Below the pieces are notes generated by a model. It was not told where the DNA came from. It ran no database searches and saw only the letters and a program-made list of their open reading frames with translations. From Streptomyces sp. NBRC 109706 (GTDB taxonomy: Bacteria > Actinomycetota > Actinomycetes > Streptomycetales > Streptomycetaceae), in assembly GCF_000974485.1 (NCBI RefSeq), contig NZ_BBOM01000011.1, forward strand, positions 372,001-436,000: a DNA stretch of 64,000 nucleotides, in the 5' to 3' direction. Shown piece by piece: positions 35,087 to 46,561 of the stretch. The position numbers were made by a program, and so were the translations under genes. Each line of letters opens with the position of its first letter. Position 1 is the stretch's first letter.

Positions 35087-35890
35087 GTGACCCAGGACCC
35101 CGACCACGGAGACGAAGCGGCCAGGAGCCCGGAGGACGCCGGGAAGCCGGCTGGGCGGCCGCCGACCCGCCCCACCGGACGCGCCGCGCTGCTGGCCGCG
35201 CTCTGGCCGCCCCGGGCCAGCAGAGGGCAACTGGTCGCCGCCGTCCTGCTGTTCGTCCTCGGCCTCGGCCTGGCCATCCAGGTCAGGGCGGCCGGCAGCG
35301 AGGACACCGCGCTGCGCGGGGCGCGCCCGGAGGACCTGGTGCGCATCCTCAGCGATCTGGAGGACCGCTCGGCCCGGCTGGAGGACGAGAAAAGCACCCT
35401 GGAGGACCAGCGCGCCGAGCTGGAGAACAGCACCGACCAGGCCGAGGAGGCCCGCCGTCAGACCGAGGAGCGGGAACGGCAACTCGGCGTGCTGGCCGGT
35501 ACGGTGGCCGCCGAGGGCCCGGGCATCACGCTGCGCGTCGACGACCCGCGCGGCGCGGTCCAGGCCGACATGCTGCTGGACGCCGTGCAGGAACTGCGCG
35601 CCGCGGGCGCCGAGGCGCTGCAGATCAACGACGTGCGGATCGTCGCCAGTACCTCTTTTGTGGACCACAACGGCGGGGTACGGGTGGATGACGAGGGGAT
35701 TCGCGCGCCGTTCGTGATCGAGGCGATCGGCCGGCCGCAGGATCTGGAGCCGGCGCTGAACATCCCCGGGGGTGTGGTGCAGTCCCTGGAGAACAAGCAG
35801 GCCACGGTCACGGTGGACCGTCCGGAGACGGTCGTCGTGGACGCCTTGCGATCGGCGGAGCAGCCTGACTACGCTCAGTCGTCATCATGA
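35087..35890 (+). CDS. DUF881 membrane-anchored protein (second copy)
   Basis: About 267 residues from GTG 35087 (GGAG 9 bases upstream); ATG 35066, overlapping the sbp stop, is an alternative. One TM helix (GQLVAAVLLFVLGLGLAIQVRA), a coiled coil (DLEDRSARLEDEKSTLEDQRAELENSTDQAEEARRQTEERERQL) and DUF881 domain (VAAEGPGITLRVDDPRGAVQADMLLDAVQELRAAGAEALQINDVRIVASTSFVD ... NKQATVTVDRPETVVVDAL). Same architecture as the first copy and probably a partner of it and Sbp at the membrane. Confidence 0.85.
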   Translation: MTQDPDHGDEAARSPEDAGKPAGRPPTRPTGRAALLAALWPPRASRGQLVAAVLLFVLGLGLAIQVRAAGSEDTALRGARPEDLVRILSDLEDRSARLEDEKSTLEDQRAELENSTDQAEEARRQTEERERQLGVLAGTVAAEGPGITLRVDDPRGAVQADMLLDAVQELRAAGAEALQINDVRIVASTSFVDHNGGVRVDDEGIRAPFVIEAIGRPQDLEPALNIPGGVVQSLENKQATVTVDRPETVVVDALRSAEQPDYAQSSS

Positions 35891-36049
35891 TCGAACCTCG
35901 ACGTCACGGGAGCTATCGGATCGCCGTGCCGCGCAGTGAGGGAAACTGAAGGGAGACCATTCACGTTGTCAGGATGACGTGTGTGGTCGGTGAGAGAGAA
36001 TGGACCGGTTCGTTCGACACGGGCCGGGCTAGGTGCGAGGGGATCGCTG

Positions 36050-36745
36050 GTGAGTTTTTTCGCTAGGTTGTTCGGCAGGCGTCAGAGCGGTACCCACAGT
36101 GCCGCGGGGGCCCGCGCCCGCCAGCAAGGCGAGCCGCCAGCGCCGCCGTCCGGGCGCCCGTTGTTCCGTGACGAGGTCGGGGGCCCCGGCGGTATAGCGG
36201 ACCAGGGGCCCGGTTCCGCCGGTCCCTCCTGCGGTCGCTGCGGCCACGGCAACGCGCCGAACAGCCGTTTCTGTTCCTACTGCGGTGCCTCGCTGCGGCC
36301 GGGCGTCGAGGGGTCGTCCGAGACCACGTCGACGATCTCCATCTCCGGTCTTGAGGCCTACGAGGCCGAGGCCACCGGGCAGCATCCGTCGCCGGTGCTC
36401 TCCTCCGAGGCCCAGGCCGCGGTGGACGCGCTGCCGGCCGGCTCCGCGCTGCTGGTCGTTCGCCGAGGGCCGAACTCGGGCAGCCGGTTCCTGCTGGACA
36501 GCGATGTCACCACGGCGGGTCGGCACCCGCAGAGCGACATCTTCCTGGACGACGTGACGGTCTCCCGCCGCCATGTCGAGTTCCGGCGCAGCCCGGACGG
36601 CGGATTCACGGTCAGCGACGTCGGCAGCCTCAACGGCACCTATGTGAACCGAGAGCAGATCGACGCGGTGGCGCTGGCCAACGGCGACGAGGTGCAGATC
36701 GGGAAGTACCGCATGGTGTACTTCGCCGGGCGGCAGGGATTCTGA
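36050..36745 (+). CDS. Zinc-ribbon plus FHA domain protein (GarA/OdhI-like)
   Basis: 231 residues from GTG 36050 (GAGGGG about 9 bases upstream). A basic N-terminus (VSFFARLFGRRQSG), a disordered stretch, then a zinc ribbon CGRCGHGNAPNSRFCSYCG (residues about 63-81), a short segment SETTSTISISGLEAYE that resembles the N-terminal phospho-Thr ETTS motif of GarA/OdhI, and an FHA domain (about 135-225) with GRHPQSDIFLDDVTVSRRHVEF and SLNGTYVNRE. GarA/OdhI is phosphorylated by Ser/Thr kinases on ETTS and controls 2-oxoglutarate metabolism. Synteny with Rv1827 supports the identification; the zinc ribbon is an addition relative to the mycobacterial protein. Confidence 0.8.
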   Translation: MSFFARLFGRRQSGTHSAAGARARQQGEPPAPPSGRPLFRDEVGGPGGIADQGPGSAGPSCGRCGHGNAPNSRFCSYCGASLRPGVEGSSETTSTISISGLEAYEAEATGQHPSPVLSSEAQAAVDALPAGSALLVVRRGPNSGSRFLLDSDVTTAGRHPQSDIFLDDVTVSRRHVEFRRSPDGGFTVSDVGSLNGTYVNREQIDAVALANGDEVQIGKYRMVYFAGRQGF

Positions 36746-36810
36746 GGCCGCGCGGACGTGGGGAGCGCGCTGGGACGGGGCTCGACTATCCAAATGCCCC
36801 GGGCACGGCC

Positions 36811-36825
36811 TAGGGTTGCTGTGTG
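36811..36825 (+). promoter_or_regulatory. Candidate leaderless promoter -10 for the DUF151 gene
   Basis: TAGGGT at 36811-36816 is followed by 6 bases and the GTG start at 36823, with no RBS. The layout is the same as before the SMC-like module. Confidence 0.45.
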
Positions 36826-37296
36826 AATCAGCTCGATGTCGTGGGCGTACGGGTGGAAATGCCCAATAACCAGCCCATCGTGCTCCTCCGAGAAGTCGGT
36901 GGCGATCGCTATCTCCCGATCTGGATCGGGCCTGGTGAGGCGACCGCCATCGCGTTCGCCCAGCAGGGGATGACGCCTGCCCGGCCGCTGACGCACGACC
37001 TCTTCAAGAACGTTCTCGAAGCGGTGGAACAGGAACTCAGCGCGGTGCGGATCACCGATCTGCGCGATGGGGTCTTCTACGCCGAGCTGGTCTTCGCCAG
37101 CGGGGTCGAGGTCAGTGCCCGCCCGTCCGACGCGATAGCGCTCGCGTTGCGCGTCGGCACGCCGATCTACGGCAGCGACGCCGTGCTCGACGACGCCGGG
37201 ATCATCATCCCCGACGAGCAGGAGGACGAGGTGGAGCGGTTCCGCGAGTTCCTCGACCAGATCTCCCCAGAGGACTTCGGTACCAGCAGCCAGTAG
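36823..37296 (+). CDS. Bifunctional nuclease family protein (DUF151)
   Basis: 157 residues from GTG 36823. The DUF151 fold is clear: NQLDVVGVRVEMPNNQPIVLLREVGGDRYLPIWIGPGEATAIAFAQQGMTPARPLTHDLFKNVLEAVEQELSAVRI, FYAELVF, RPSDAIALALRVGTPIYGSDAVLDDAGI, ending in an acidic tail. Plant and bacterial members have reported DNase/RNase activity; the cellular role is unsettled. It is the orthologue by position of Rv1829. The first residue follows directly on a -10-like element, so the mRNA may be leaderless. Confidence 0.9.
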   Translation: MNQLDVVGVRVEMPNNQPIVLLREVGGDRYLPIWIGPGEATAIAFAQQGMTPARPLTHDLFKNVLEAVEQELSAVRITDLRDGVFYAELVFASGVEVSARPSDAIALALRVGTPIYGSDAVLDDAGIIIPDEQEDEVERFREFLDQISPEDFGTSSQ

Positions 37297-37312
37297 CGGC
37301 GCGTGGCGATCG

Positions 37313-37341
37313 TTGACGCGCTGAGTGTGGATCCCTAGCGT
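37313..37341 (+). promoter_or_regulatory. Strong SigHrdB-type promoter for the MerR gene
   Basis: TTGACG (37313-37318), a 17-base spacer and TAGCGT (37336-37341), close to the vegetative consensus. Transcription should start near 37348, about 90 bases before the MerR start codon. Confidence 0.65.
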
Positions 37342-37439
37342 CAATGGGGCATGTCTTGGGAGGAGCGCTGTGTGCGTGCTCATCGTGACAGTCGGTGAGT
37401 GCCGAGGGCACGGTCGGGGCATGTGGAACGGAGGCCGGC

Positions 37440-38045
<606 letters not shown>

Positions 38046-38091
38046 GCGGCGCTCGGGGGCACTGTCAGTGCCGTAGGGCACCATCGGACGG

Positions 38092-39564
38092 GTGAGGGGA
38101 CAGCCAACCATCCTGCACCTCGACATGGACGCCTTCTACGCCTCGGTGGAGCAGGCGGCCAAGCCGAGCCTGCGGGGGAAGCCGGTGATCGTCGGCGGCA
38201 TCGGGCCGCGCGGCGTGGTGGCCACGGCTTCCTACGAGGCGCGTCGGTTCGGGGTCCGCTCGGCGATGCCCACCGCGCAGGCGCGCCGGCTCTGTCCGCA
38301 CGGCGCGTATCTGGTGCCCAGGTTCGAGGTCTACCGGGCGGTCAGCGAGCGGGTGATGGGGCTGCTGGCCCGGCTCTCCCCGCTGGTCGAACCGCTCAGC
38401 CTGGACGAGGCGTTCGTCGATCTGGCCGCCGGGGCCAGCGCGGCCACGGCCGCCGAGGCGCTGGCCGTGGGGGAGCGGCTGCGGGCCGAGATCGTCGCCG
38501 CCACGGGGGTCACCGGCTCGGTCGGTCTGGCCGGCGCCAAGATGCTGGCCAAGATCGCCTCGGAGCGGGCCAAGCCCGACGGCCTGGTGCTGATCGAGCC
38601 GGGCCGGGAGCGCGAGTTGCTGGCCCCGCTGCCGGTCCGCACCCTGCCAGGCGTCGGCCCGGCCACGGCCGAGGTGCTGCGCCGGGTCGGGATCCACACC
38701 ATCGAGGAGACGGTGGAGGCCGGCGAGGCGGAGCTGCTGCGGTTGCTGGGCAAGGCCCATGGCGGCGGTCTCTTCCGGATGGCGCTCGGCATCGACGACC
38801 GGCCGGTGGTGGCCGAGCGGGACACCAAGTCCGTCTCCGTGGAGGACACCTTCGAGGTGGATGTGACGGACCGGGCGCGGATCAGGTTCGAGGTGAGCCG
38901 GCTCGCCGAGCGCTGCGTGGGGCGGCTGCGGTCCGCCGGCCGCTCGGGTCGCACGGTGGTCCTCAAGGTCCGGCGTTACGACTTCAGCACGCTGACCCGC
39001 TCCGAGACGCTGCGCGGCCCCACGGACGATCCCGTGGTGGTGCGGGAGGCCGCCGAGCGGCTGCTGGAGAGCGTCGACACCACGGAGGGGGTCAGGCTGC
39101 TGGGCGTCGGCGTCAGCGGGCTGGCCGACTTCACCCAGGAGGATCTTTTCGCGCAGAGCGCCCAGAGCGCCCGGCGCGCGGGGGACGGCCCGTCGGTCGA
39201 CGTGCCCCCGGCGGACGAGGCCGGCGGCGAGGAGGGCCCGTCCGCGCCGCCGGAGGACGCCCCCGACCGGCGTTGGCTGCCGGGCCTCGATGTGGCGCAC
39301 GAGAGGTTCGGCCCCGGCTGGGTGCAGGGCAGCGGAGTCGGCCGGGTCACGGTCCGCTTCGAGCGCCCGGGCGACGTCCGGCCCGGTCGGGTGCGCACCT
39401 TCGGCGTGGACGACGCGGAGCTGCGCCGGGGGACGCCGCTGCCGCTGGTGCCCGAGGTGGCGGCGGCCGGTCAGCTCTCCGCCTCCTCCGAGCCGGCCAG
39501 CCGGCCGAAGTCGACATCCCCCGAGGGCGTTCCGTCCCCCTCCGCCGGCAGGTCGAGGCCGTAG
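38092..39564 (+). CDS. dinB: DNA polymerase IV (Y-family)
   Basis: 490 residues from GTG 38092. Palm residues LHLDMDAFYASVEQ (metal Asp) and PLSLDEAFVDL (catalytic Asp-Glu), YEARRFGVRSAMPTAQA in the fingers, HhH thumb LPVRTLPGVGPATAEVLRRVGIHTIE and a little-finger domain KSVSVEDTF. QEDLF (about 345-350) is a canonical beta-clamp-binding pentapeptide. A further C-terminal region (WLPGLDVAHERFGPGWVQGSGVGRVTVRFERPG) is usual in actinobacterial homologues. It does error-prone translesion synthesis. No LexA box was recognised upstream. The 3' end overlaps the convergent PRC-barrel gene by 94 bases. Confidence 0.95.
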   Translation: MRGQPTILHLDMDAFYASVEQAAKPSLRGKPVIVGGIGPRGVVATASYEARRFGVRSAMPTAQARRLCPHGAYLVPRFEVYRAVSERVMGLLARLSPLVEPLSLDEAFVDLAAGASAATAAEALAVGERLRAEIVAATGVTGSVGLAGAKMLAKIASERAKPDGLVLIEPGRERELLAPLPVRTLPGVGPATAEVLRRVGIHTIEETVEAGEAELLRLLGKAHGGGLFRMALGIDDRPVVAERDTKSVSVEDTFEVDVTDRARIRFEVSRLAERCVGRLRSAGRSGRTVVLKVRRYDFSTLTRSETLRGPTDDPVVVREAAERLLESVDTTEGVRLLGVGVSGLADFTQEDLFAQSAQSARRAGDGPSVDVPPADEAGGEEGPSAPPEDAPDRRWLPGLDVAHERFGPGWVQGSGVGRVTVRFERPGDVRPGRVRTFGVDDAELRRGTPLPLVPEVAAAGQLSASSEPASRPKSTSPEGVPSPSAGRSRP

Positions 39565-39857
39565 TGGCGGTAGAGCTGGAGTTCCTGCTCGGGCGAGAGA
39601 TGGCGGCCCACGCCCAGATCAGGGGCCCGCCGGATCAGCGCCCGGTCGAACGGCACCCGGAGGGCGTTGCCGACCAGCTCGCTGGGTTCCAGCGGCACAA
39701 AGGCATCCCGGGTGAAGAGGCCGGTGCGCACCGCCGCCCACTCGGGGACGCCGGTCGCGTCGTCCAGATACACCTCGTCCACGGTGCCGATCTTGTCGCC
39801 ATGGCGGTCCAGCGCCTTGCGGCCGATCAGACTGCGTGGATCGATATCGGTTTGCAC
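39471..39857 (-). CDS. PRC-barrel domain protein
   Basis: 128 residues from ATG 39857 (a TCAGCTGGAGGAACC-like RBS lies upstream). The PRC-barrel is residues about 7-75: SLIGRKALDRHGDKIGTVDEVYLDDATGVPEWAAVRTGLFTRDAFVPLEPSELVGNALRVPF, followed by APDLGVGRHLSPEQELQLYRHYGL and an acidic tail. PRC barrels occur in RNA-processing and photosynthetic proteins; in actinomycetes this short form is of unknown, perhaps stress-related, function. The last 94 bases are antisense to the end of dinB. Confidence 0.85.
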   Translation of the reverse strand: MQTDIDPRSLIGRKALDRHGDKIGTVDEVYLDDATGVPEWAAVRTGLFTRDAFVPLEPSELVGNALRVPFDRALIRRAPDLGVGRHLSPEQELQLYRHYGLDLPAEGDGTPSGDVDFGRLAGSEEAES

Positions 39858-39950
39858 GGTTCCTCCAGCTGATCGCCCGGGACGCTACGAACCCCTCCCT
39901 GTCTCCTACCCAAGGGCACAAACCGGTGCTCGGCCAGTCGACGGCCACCC

Positions 39951-39979
39951 TTAGCGGGCGGGGCTGCCGCTGGTAGTCT
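39951..39979 (+). promoter_or_regulatory. Candidate promoter of the gcvP riboswitch transcript
   Basis: TTAGCG (39951-39956), 17 bases, TAGTCT (39974-39979). Transcription would begin about 39986, some 13 bases before the first glycine aptamer. Confidence 0.5.
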
Positions 39980-39998
39980 CGAAGGCGGTTGACAACCT

Positions 39999-40213
39999 CG
40001 CGCGGGAGAGTCCTGTCGTCCTCGGACGGCCGGCGCCGAAGGAGCAAATCCTCCCCGGAATCTCTCAGGCCCCCGTACCGCGCGGGCGAAACCACTCTGG
40101 AAAGCAGGACGCGTGCGCGGCGTCGCCTCGCGGGTGTCCTCACCGACGGTGCAAGCCCGGCGCGGTGGCGCGGGGTGAAGCTCTCAGGTCGTATGACAGA
40201 GGGGGAGGCAGTC
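39999..40213 (+). promoter_or_regulatory. Tandem glycine riboswitch
   Basis: Two aptamers in series. Aptamer I (about 39999-40106) has GCGGGAGAG, GCGCCGAAGGAGCAAAT, CGGAATCTCTCAGGC and ACCACTCTGGAAAGCAGG. Aptamer II (about 40107-40213) has CCGACGGTGCAAGCCCG, GGGGTGAAGCTCTCAGG and ACAGAGGGGGAGGC. These are the conserved cores of the gcvT-class glycine element. The element sits 57 bases before the gcvP start, so glycine binding should turn on expression of the glycine cleavage P-protein. Confidence 0.93.
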
Positions 40214-40269
40214 AGGCATCGCCGCCTGGCGCCCCGTAGGTCGCCCACGGCCACAAGGAGCCTCCACTG

Positions 40270-43161
<2,892 letters not shown>

Positions 43162-43175
43162 CGGGCGCACCGCGA

Positions 43176-43207
43176 GGGGCCGGTCGCGCTGGGCGCGCGC
43201 CGGCCCC
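43176..43207. terminator. GC-rich hairpin terminator after gcvP
   Basis: GGGGCCGG pairs with CCGGCCCC (8 perfect pairs), with an inner CGCGC/GCGCG pairing in the loop. It lies between convergent gcvP and the next gene. Confidence 0.6.
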
Positions 43208-43227
43208 GGCGGAACGTTACGGCGTGG

Positions 43228-43797
43228 TCAGCTGGCCAGGCCCAGGGGCGCGAGCCGGTTGGCCACCAACGAGACCAGCGCGTCCACCGTGATCAGACGC
43301 TCGGCCGCGATACCCGGCGGCGCCGGCGCGAGCGGGATCAGCAAATCGCTCGGCGCGGGGCTGCCCGTGGCCGGGTCCGCGTCCGGGTCGGGATGGAGCC
43401 AGAGGGTGAGCATGTACAGCTCGGGCACCGAGAGCAGCCGGGGCTGATAGGCGAGCGGTTGCTCGTCGGCCAGCCGCAGGGCGCGCTCCGTGGAGGCGAT
43501 ATAGGGCCCCTCACCGAAGTGTGAGAAGGCCCAACCCTCCGGCGTGACCTCGCATTCGGCCGTGCCCACGGACACTCCCTCCCGCGCCAGCAGATAGCGC
43601 CAGCCGGTCAGCCGCGCGGAGGGCGGCTCGGTCGGGACGGTCAGCCGCTCCAGCCGGTGGACGGGGAGCGGGAACGTGGGGAGCAGTTCGCCTCGGTCGA
43701 AGCGGAGGTTTCTCGGGGCCGGTACGGTGGCCGAACGCAGAGCGGTGTGGATGGTGGTCGCCACGGCCTCGGGAGCCTGGGGGTTGTGCAGGGGCAT
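43228..43797 (-). CDS. Unknown protein, about 189 residues
   Basis: Start at ATG 43797 with GAGAGG upstream; the open frame continues to 43845. The sequence opens MPLHNPQAPEAVATTIHTALRSATVPAPRNLRF and contains RLTGWRYLLAREGVSVGTAECEVTPEGWAFSHFGEGPYIASTERALRLAD, then PRLLSVPELYMLTLWLHPDPDADPATGSP and a C-terminal ITVDALVSLVANRLAPLG. It has no signal peptide, TM helix or recognised motif; it reads as a compact alpha/beta cytoplasmic protein. It is divergent from the glutamate-cysteine ligase family gene across an unusually A/T-rich spacer. Confidence 0.65.
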   Translation of the reverse strand: MPLHNPQAPEAVATTIHTALRSATVPAPRNLRFDRGELLPTFPLPVHRLERLTVPTEPPSARLTGWRYLLAREGVSVGTAECEVTPEGWAFSHFGEGPYIASTERALRLADEQPLAYQPRLLSVPELYMLTLWLHPDPDADPATGSPAPSDLLIPLAPAPPGIAAERLITVDALVSLVANRLAPLGLAS

Positions 43798-43801
43798 GAT
43801 G

Positions 43802-43870
43802 GGTCGCCTCTCGCTTTGGAGTAGGTCGCCTCTGATAGGAGACACGCCGTACCCTCGATTTTATACGAGG
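43802..43870. promoter_or_regulatory. Direct repeat and hairpin in the divergent A/T-rich spacer
   Basis: GGTCGCCTCT occurs at 43802-43811 and 43824-43833, 22 bases apart (two helical turns), over the leader of the minus-strand gene. CCTCG-N8-CGAGG follows at 43853-43870. The 43840-43960 stretch is markedly lower in GC than its surroundings and must hold the promoters of both divergent genes. Confidence 0.4.
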
Positions 43871-44069
43871 CTTGTTTGTGCTGTGTTTCCACTAGCCATA
43901 CCGCGGTGTTTCAGCAAGGGTAAATTAAGCCGCCAAAAGGGGCGTAGCGCCCTGTTTCATGCCGGTGGAATATGCCGTAACCGTGTGGGACCCGTTGGCG
44001 CCCTGGTGTTACCTCGGGCGTGACGTGGGCAGGATCCCGGGCGCATCGCTCGACGGAGGAGGTGCTCCC

Positions 44070-45557
44070 ATGGGGGAGAAGGTCGCGGCCGACCGGTTCG
44101 ATCTGATGGCCCGAGGGCGCTTCAGGGAGAGACTGCTCGGCTGTCTCGACGCACTGGGGACGCTGTTGCGCGAGGAGCGCTTCCACGGTCCGAGAGACCG
44201 GGTCGGGGTCGAGGTCGAACTGTCCCTGGCCGATTCCGACGGGTCGCCACGAATGGTCAACGAGGACGTTCTTGGCCGAATGGCGACCAGGGATTTCCAG
44301 AGCGAGCTGGGCAAATTCACCATTGAGCTGAATATGTCACCGCGCGAGCTGTCCGGCGGTGTGTTCGAGGATATGGCCGAAGAGCTGCGGATCGCGCTCG
44401 GGTACGCCGATCGAATGGCGGACGAATTCGGTGCCCAGGTGGTGATGATCGGTGTGCTGCCCACCGTCACCGCCGAGCAGATGGTGCCGGGCAGCCTGTC
44501 CCCCGGGGACCGCTACACGCTGTTGAACGACCAGATCATGGCGGCCAGGGGCGAGTCCATCAGCCTCGACATCCAGGGCGCCGAACGGCTCACCTGCACC
44601 TTCGAGTCGATAGCCCCCGAATCGGCCTGCACCTCCGTGCAGTTCCATCTCCAGGTCACCCCGGAGCGCTTCGCGCCCCTCTGGAACGCGGCCCAGGTCG
44701 CCGCCGCAGCGCAGATCGCGGTGGGGGCCAACGCGCCGTTCGTCCTCGGGCGCGAGCTGTGGCACGATTCGCGCCCCCCGTTCTTCCTCCAGGCCACCGA
44801 CGCCAGGCCGCCCGAGTTGGCGGCCCAGGGCGTACGCCCGCGCGCCTGGTTCGGGGAGCGGTGGATAGACGGGGTGGCCGACCTCTTCGAGGAGAACATC
44901 CGCTACTTCCCCGCCCTGTTGCCGCTCAGCGGCGAGGAGGACCCGCAGGCCGTGCTGCGCGCCGGCGGGGTGCCGGCGCTCGGCGAGCTGGCGCTGCACA
45001 ACGGCACGGTCTACCGCTGGAACCGACCGGTCTACGCCGTGGTCGACGGCGTGCCCCATCTGCGGGTCGAGAACCGCGTGCTGTCCACCGGACCCACCGT
45101 GACGGACACCGTGGCCAACGCCGCCTTCTACTACGGACTGGTGCGGGCGCTGGCCGACGATCCCGAACCGGTGTGGCGGCGGCTGGCGTTCGCCGACGCG
45201 GAGGCCAACTTCCAGGCCGCCTGCCGCCATGGCATCGGCGCCCGGCTCGCCTGGCCGGCGCCCGGCGGCACCGCCGCGCGCCCGGCGGCCGAGTTGATCG
45301 CCGACACGCTGCTGCCGCTGGCCGCCTCCGGCCTGGACGCCTGGGGGGTGGCCCCGTCCGACCGGGACCGCTATCTCTCGGTGATCGAGGGGCGGTGCCG
45401 GCGCGGGCTCACCGGGGCGGGCTGGCAGACTCGGACCTACCACCAGCTGGTGGACGACGGAAAGGACCGGGCGACGGCCCTGCGGGACCTCGTGCGGCGG
45501 TACTGCGAACTGGCGCGGACCGACACCCCCGTGCACGACTGGCCGAGCCGGCCCTGA
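44070..45557 (+). CDS. Glutamate-cysteine ligase family (GCS2-type) enzyme
   Basis: 495 residues from ATG 44070, with GGAGGAGG 7 bases upstream (an ATG at 43959 is in frame but lacks an RBS). The ATP-grasp-like GCS2 fold shows GVEVELSLADSDG (substrate/metal Glu pair), SELGKFTIELNMSPREL, GVLPTVTAEQM, NDQIMAARG, CTSVQFHLQVTPE and LRVENRVLSTGPTVTDTVANAAFYYGLV. Relatives make gamma-glutamylcysteine (for mycothiol-associated thiols, glutathione or ergothioneine) or other gamma-glutamyl amides. The exact amine acceptor cannot be told; no egt genes are nearby. Confidence 0.8.
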   Translation: MGEKVAADRFDLMARGRFRERLLGCLDALGTLLREERFHGPRDRVGVEVELSLADSDGSPRMVNEDVLGRMATRDFQSELGKFTIELNMSPRELSGGVFEDMAEELRIALGYADRMADEFGAQVVMIGVLPTVTAEQMVPGSLSPGDRYTLLNDQIMAARGESISLDIQGAERLTCTFESIAPESACTSVQFHLQVTPERFAPLWNAAQVAAAAQIAVGANAPFVLGRELWHDSRPPFFLQATDARPPELAAQGVRPRAWFGERWIDGVADLFEENIRYFPALLPLSGEEDPQAVLRAGGVPALGELALHNGTVYRWNRPVYAVVDGVPHLRVENRVLSTGPTVTDTVANAAFYYGLVRALADDPEPVWRRLAFADAEANFQAACRHGIGARLAWPAPGGTAARPAAELIADTLLPLAASGLDAWGVAPSDRDRYLSVIEGRCRRGLTGAGWQTRTYHQLVDDGKDRATALRDLVRRYCELARTDTPVHDWPSRP

Positions 45558-45610
45558 CGGCGATCGGCCGTGCGCGATGGTGCGCGGACGGCTGCCGGAC
45601 GGGAGGCGGA

Positions 45611-46432
45611 GTGCGGCTTACGCGACACGGTGGCCAGGCGGCGCGGCTCGACGGCGGCCCCGACCCCCTGCCGGCGCGGGCCCTGCGCCATGAACTGCTG
45701 CTGGTGCTCGGCGTTTCGCTGGGGGCCAGCGCGATCCGGGCCCTGGTCAGCTTCACCGGGGTGCTCACCCGCCCCGGCGGGCTGAGCGACCACGCGGCCA
45801 ATCTCAACTCCTCGCGGGCCCCCGACCGACCCTGGCTGGATCTGGCCTGGCAACTGGTCGGCATCGGCACCGCCCTGGTGCCGGTGGCCCTGGTGGCCCA
45901 TCTGCTGCTGCGGGAGTACGGCTACCGGGGCGGCGGGATGCGGCTGATCGGCTTCGACACCACCAGGACCCGGTTCGACCTGGCGTGGGGCGCGGTGGTG
46001 GCGGCCGGGATCGGCGGCAGCGGGCTGGCGCTCTACCTCGGCGCACACGCCGCCGGGGCCAACCTCACGGTGGTGCCGGAATCGCTCCCCGACGTCTGGT
46101 GGAAGTACCCGGTGCTGATCGCCTCCGCCGTGCAGAACTCCGTGCTGGAGGAGGTGATCGTGGTCGGCTTTCTGCTGCGCCGGCTCGACCAGCTCGGCTG
46201 GTCCCCGCTGGGCGCCCTGACCGCCAGCGCGCTGCTGCGCGGCACCTACCACCTCTACCAGGGCATCGGCGGCTTCTTCGGCAATGTGGCGATGGGCGTG
46301 ATCTTCGTCTGGCTCTACCGGCGCTGGGGGCGTGTGATGCCGCTGGTGGTCGCGCATGCCCTGATCGATATCGTCGCCTTTGTCGGCTACGGGCTGCTGG
46401 CCGGCCGCGTCGGCTGGCTCCCCACCGCGTGA
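45611..46432 (+). CDS. CPBP-family intramembrane metalloprotease
   Basis: 273 residues from GTG 45611 with GGGAGGCGGA upstream. About seven TM helices. CPBP (Abi) motifs in order: SVLEEVIVVGFLLRRL (EE pair, although the Arg of the EExxxR form is absent), LLRGTYHLYQGIGGFFGNVAMGVIF (motif 2 His) and VVAHALIDIVAF (HxxxD). The family includes Rce1-type CAAX proteases and bacterial bacteriocin-immunity proteins. It follows the ligase gene by 53 bases in the same direction. Confidence 0.85.
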   Translation: MRLTRHGGQAARLDGGPDPLPARALRHELLLVLGVSLGASAIRALVSFTGVLTRPGGLSDHAANLNSSRAPDRPWLDLAWQLVGIGTALVPVALVAHLLLREYGYRGGGMRLIGFDTTRTRFDLAWGAVVAAGIGGSGLALYLGAHAAGANLTVVPESLPDVWWKYPVLIASAVQNSVLEEVIVVGFLLRRLDQLGWSPLGALTASALLRGTYHLYQGIGGFFGNVAMGVIFVWLYRRWGRVMPLVVAHALIDIVAFVGYGLLAGRVGWLPTA

Positions 46433-46500
46433 CGGCCTCCGGCCCGCGCGGCGACGGGCGGGAGGCGGGGGGCCGGGTGGATCGGGACCGCGGAGGGACG

Positions 46501-46538
46501 CCCGCGCCGCCTCGGCCCTGATCCCGAGGAGGCGCGGG
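46501..46538. terminator. Hairpin terminator between CPBP protease and DUF4232 lipoprotein genes
   Basis: CCCGCGCCGCCTCGG pairs with CCGAGGAGGCGCGGG except for one mismatch, around a loop of 8 bases, between convergent genes. Confidence 0.55.
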
Positions 46539-46561
46539 GCGTCACCGTCCGTCCGGCCGGG

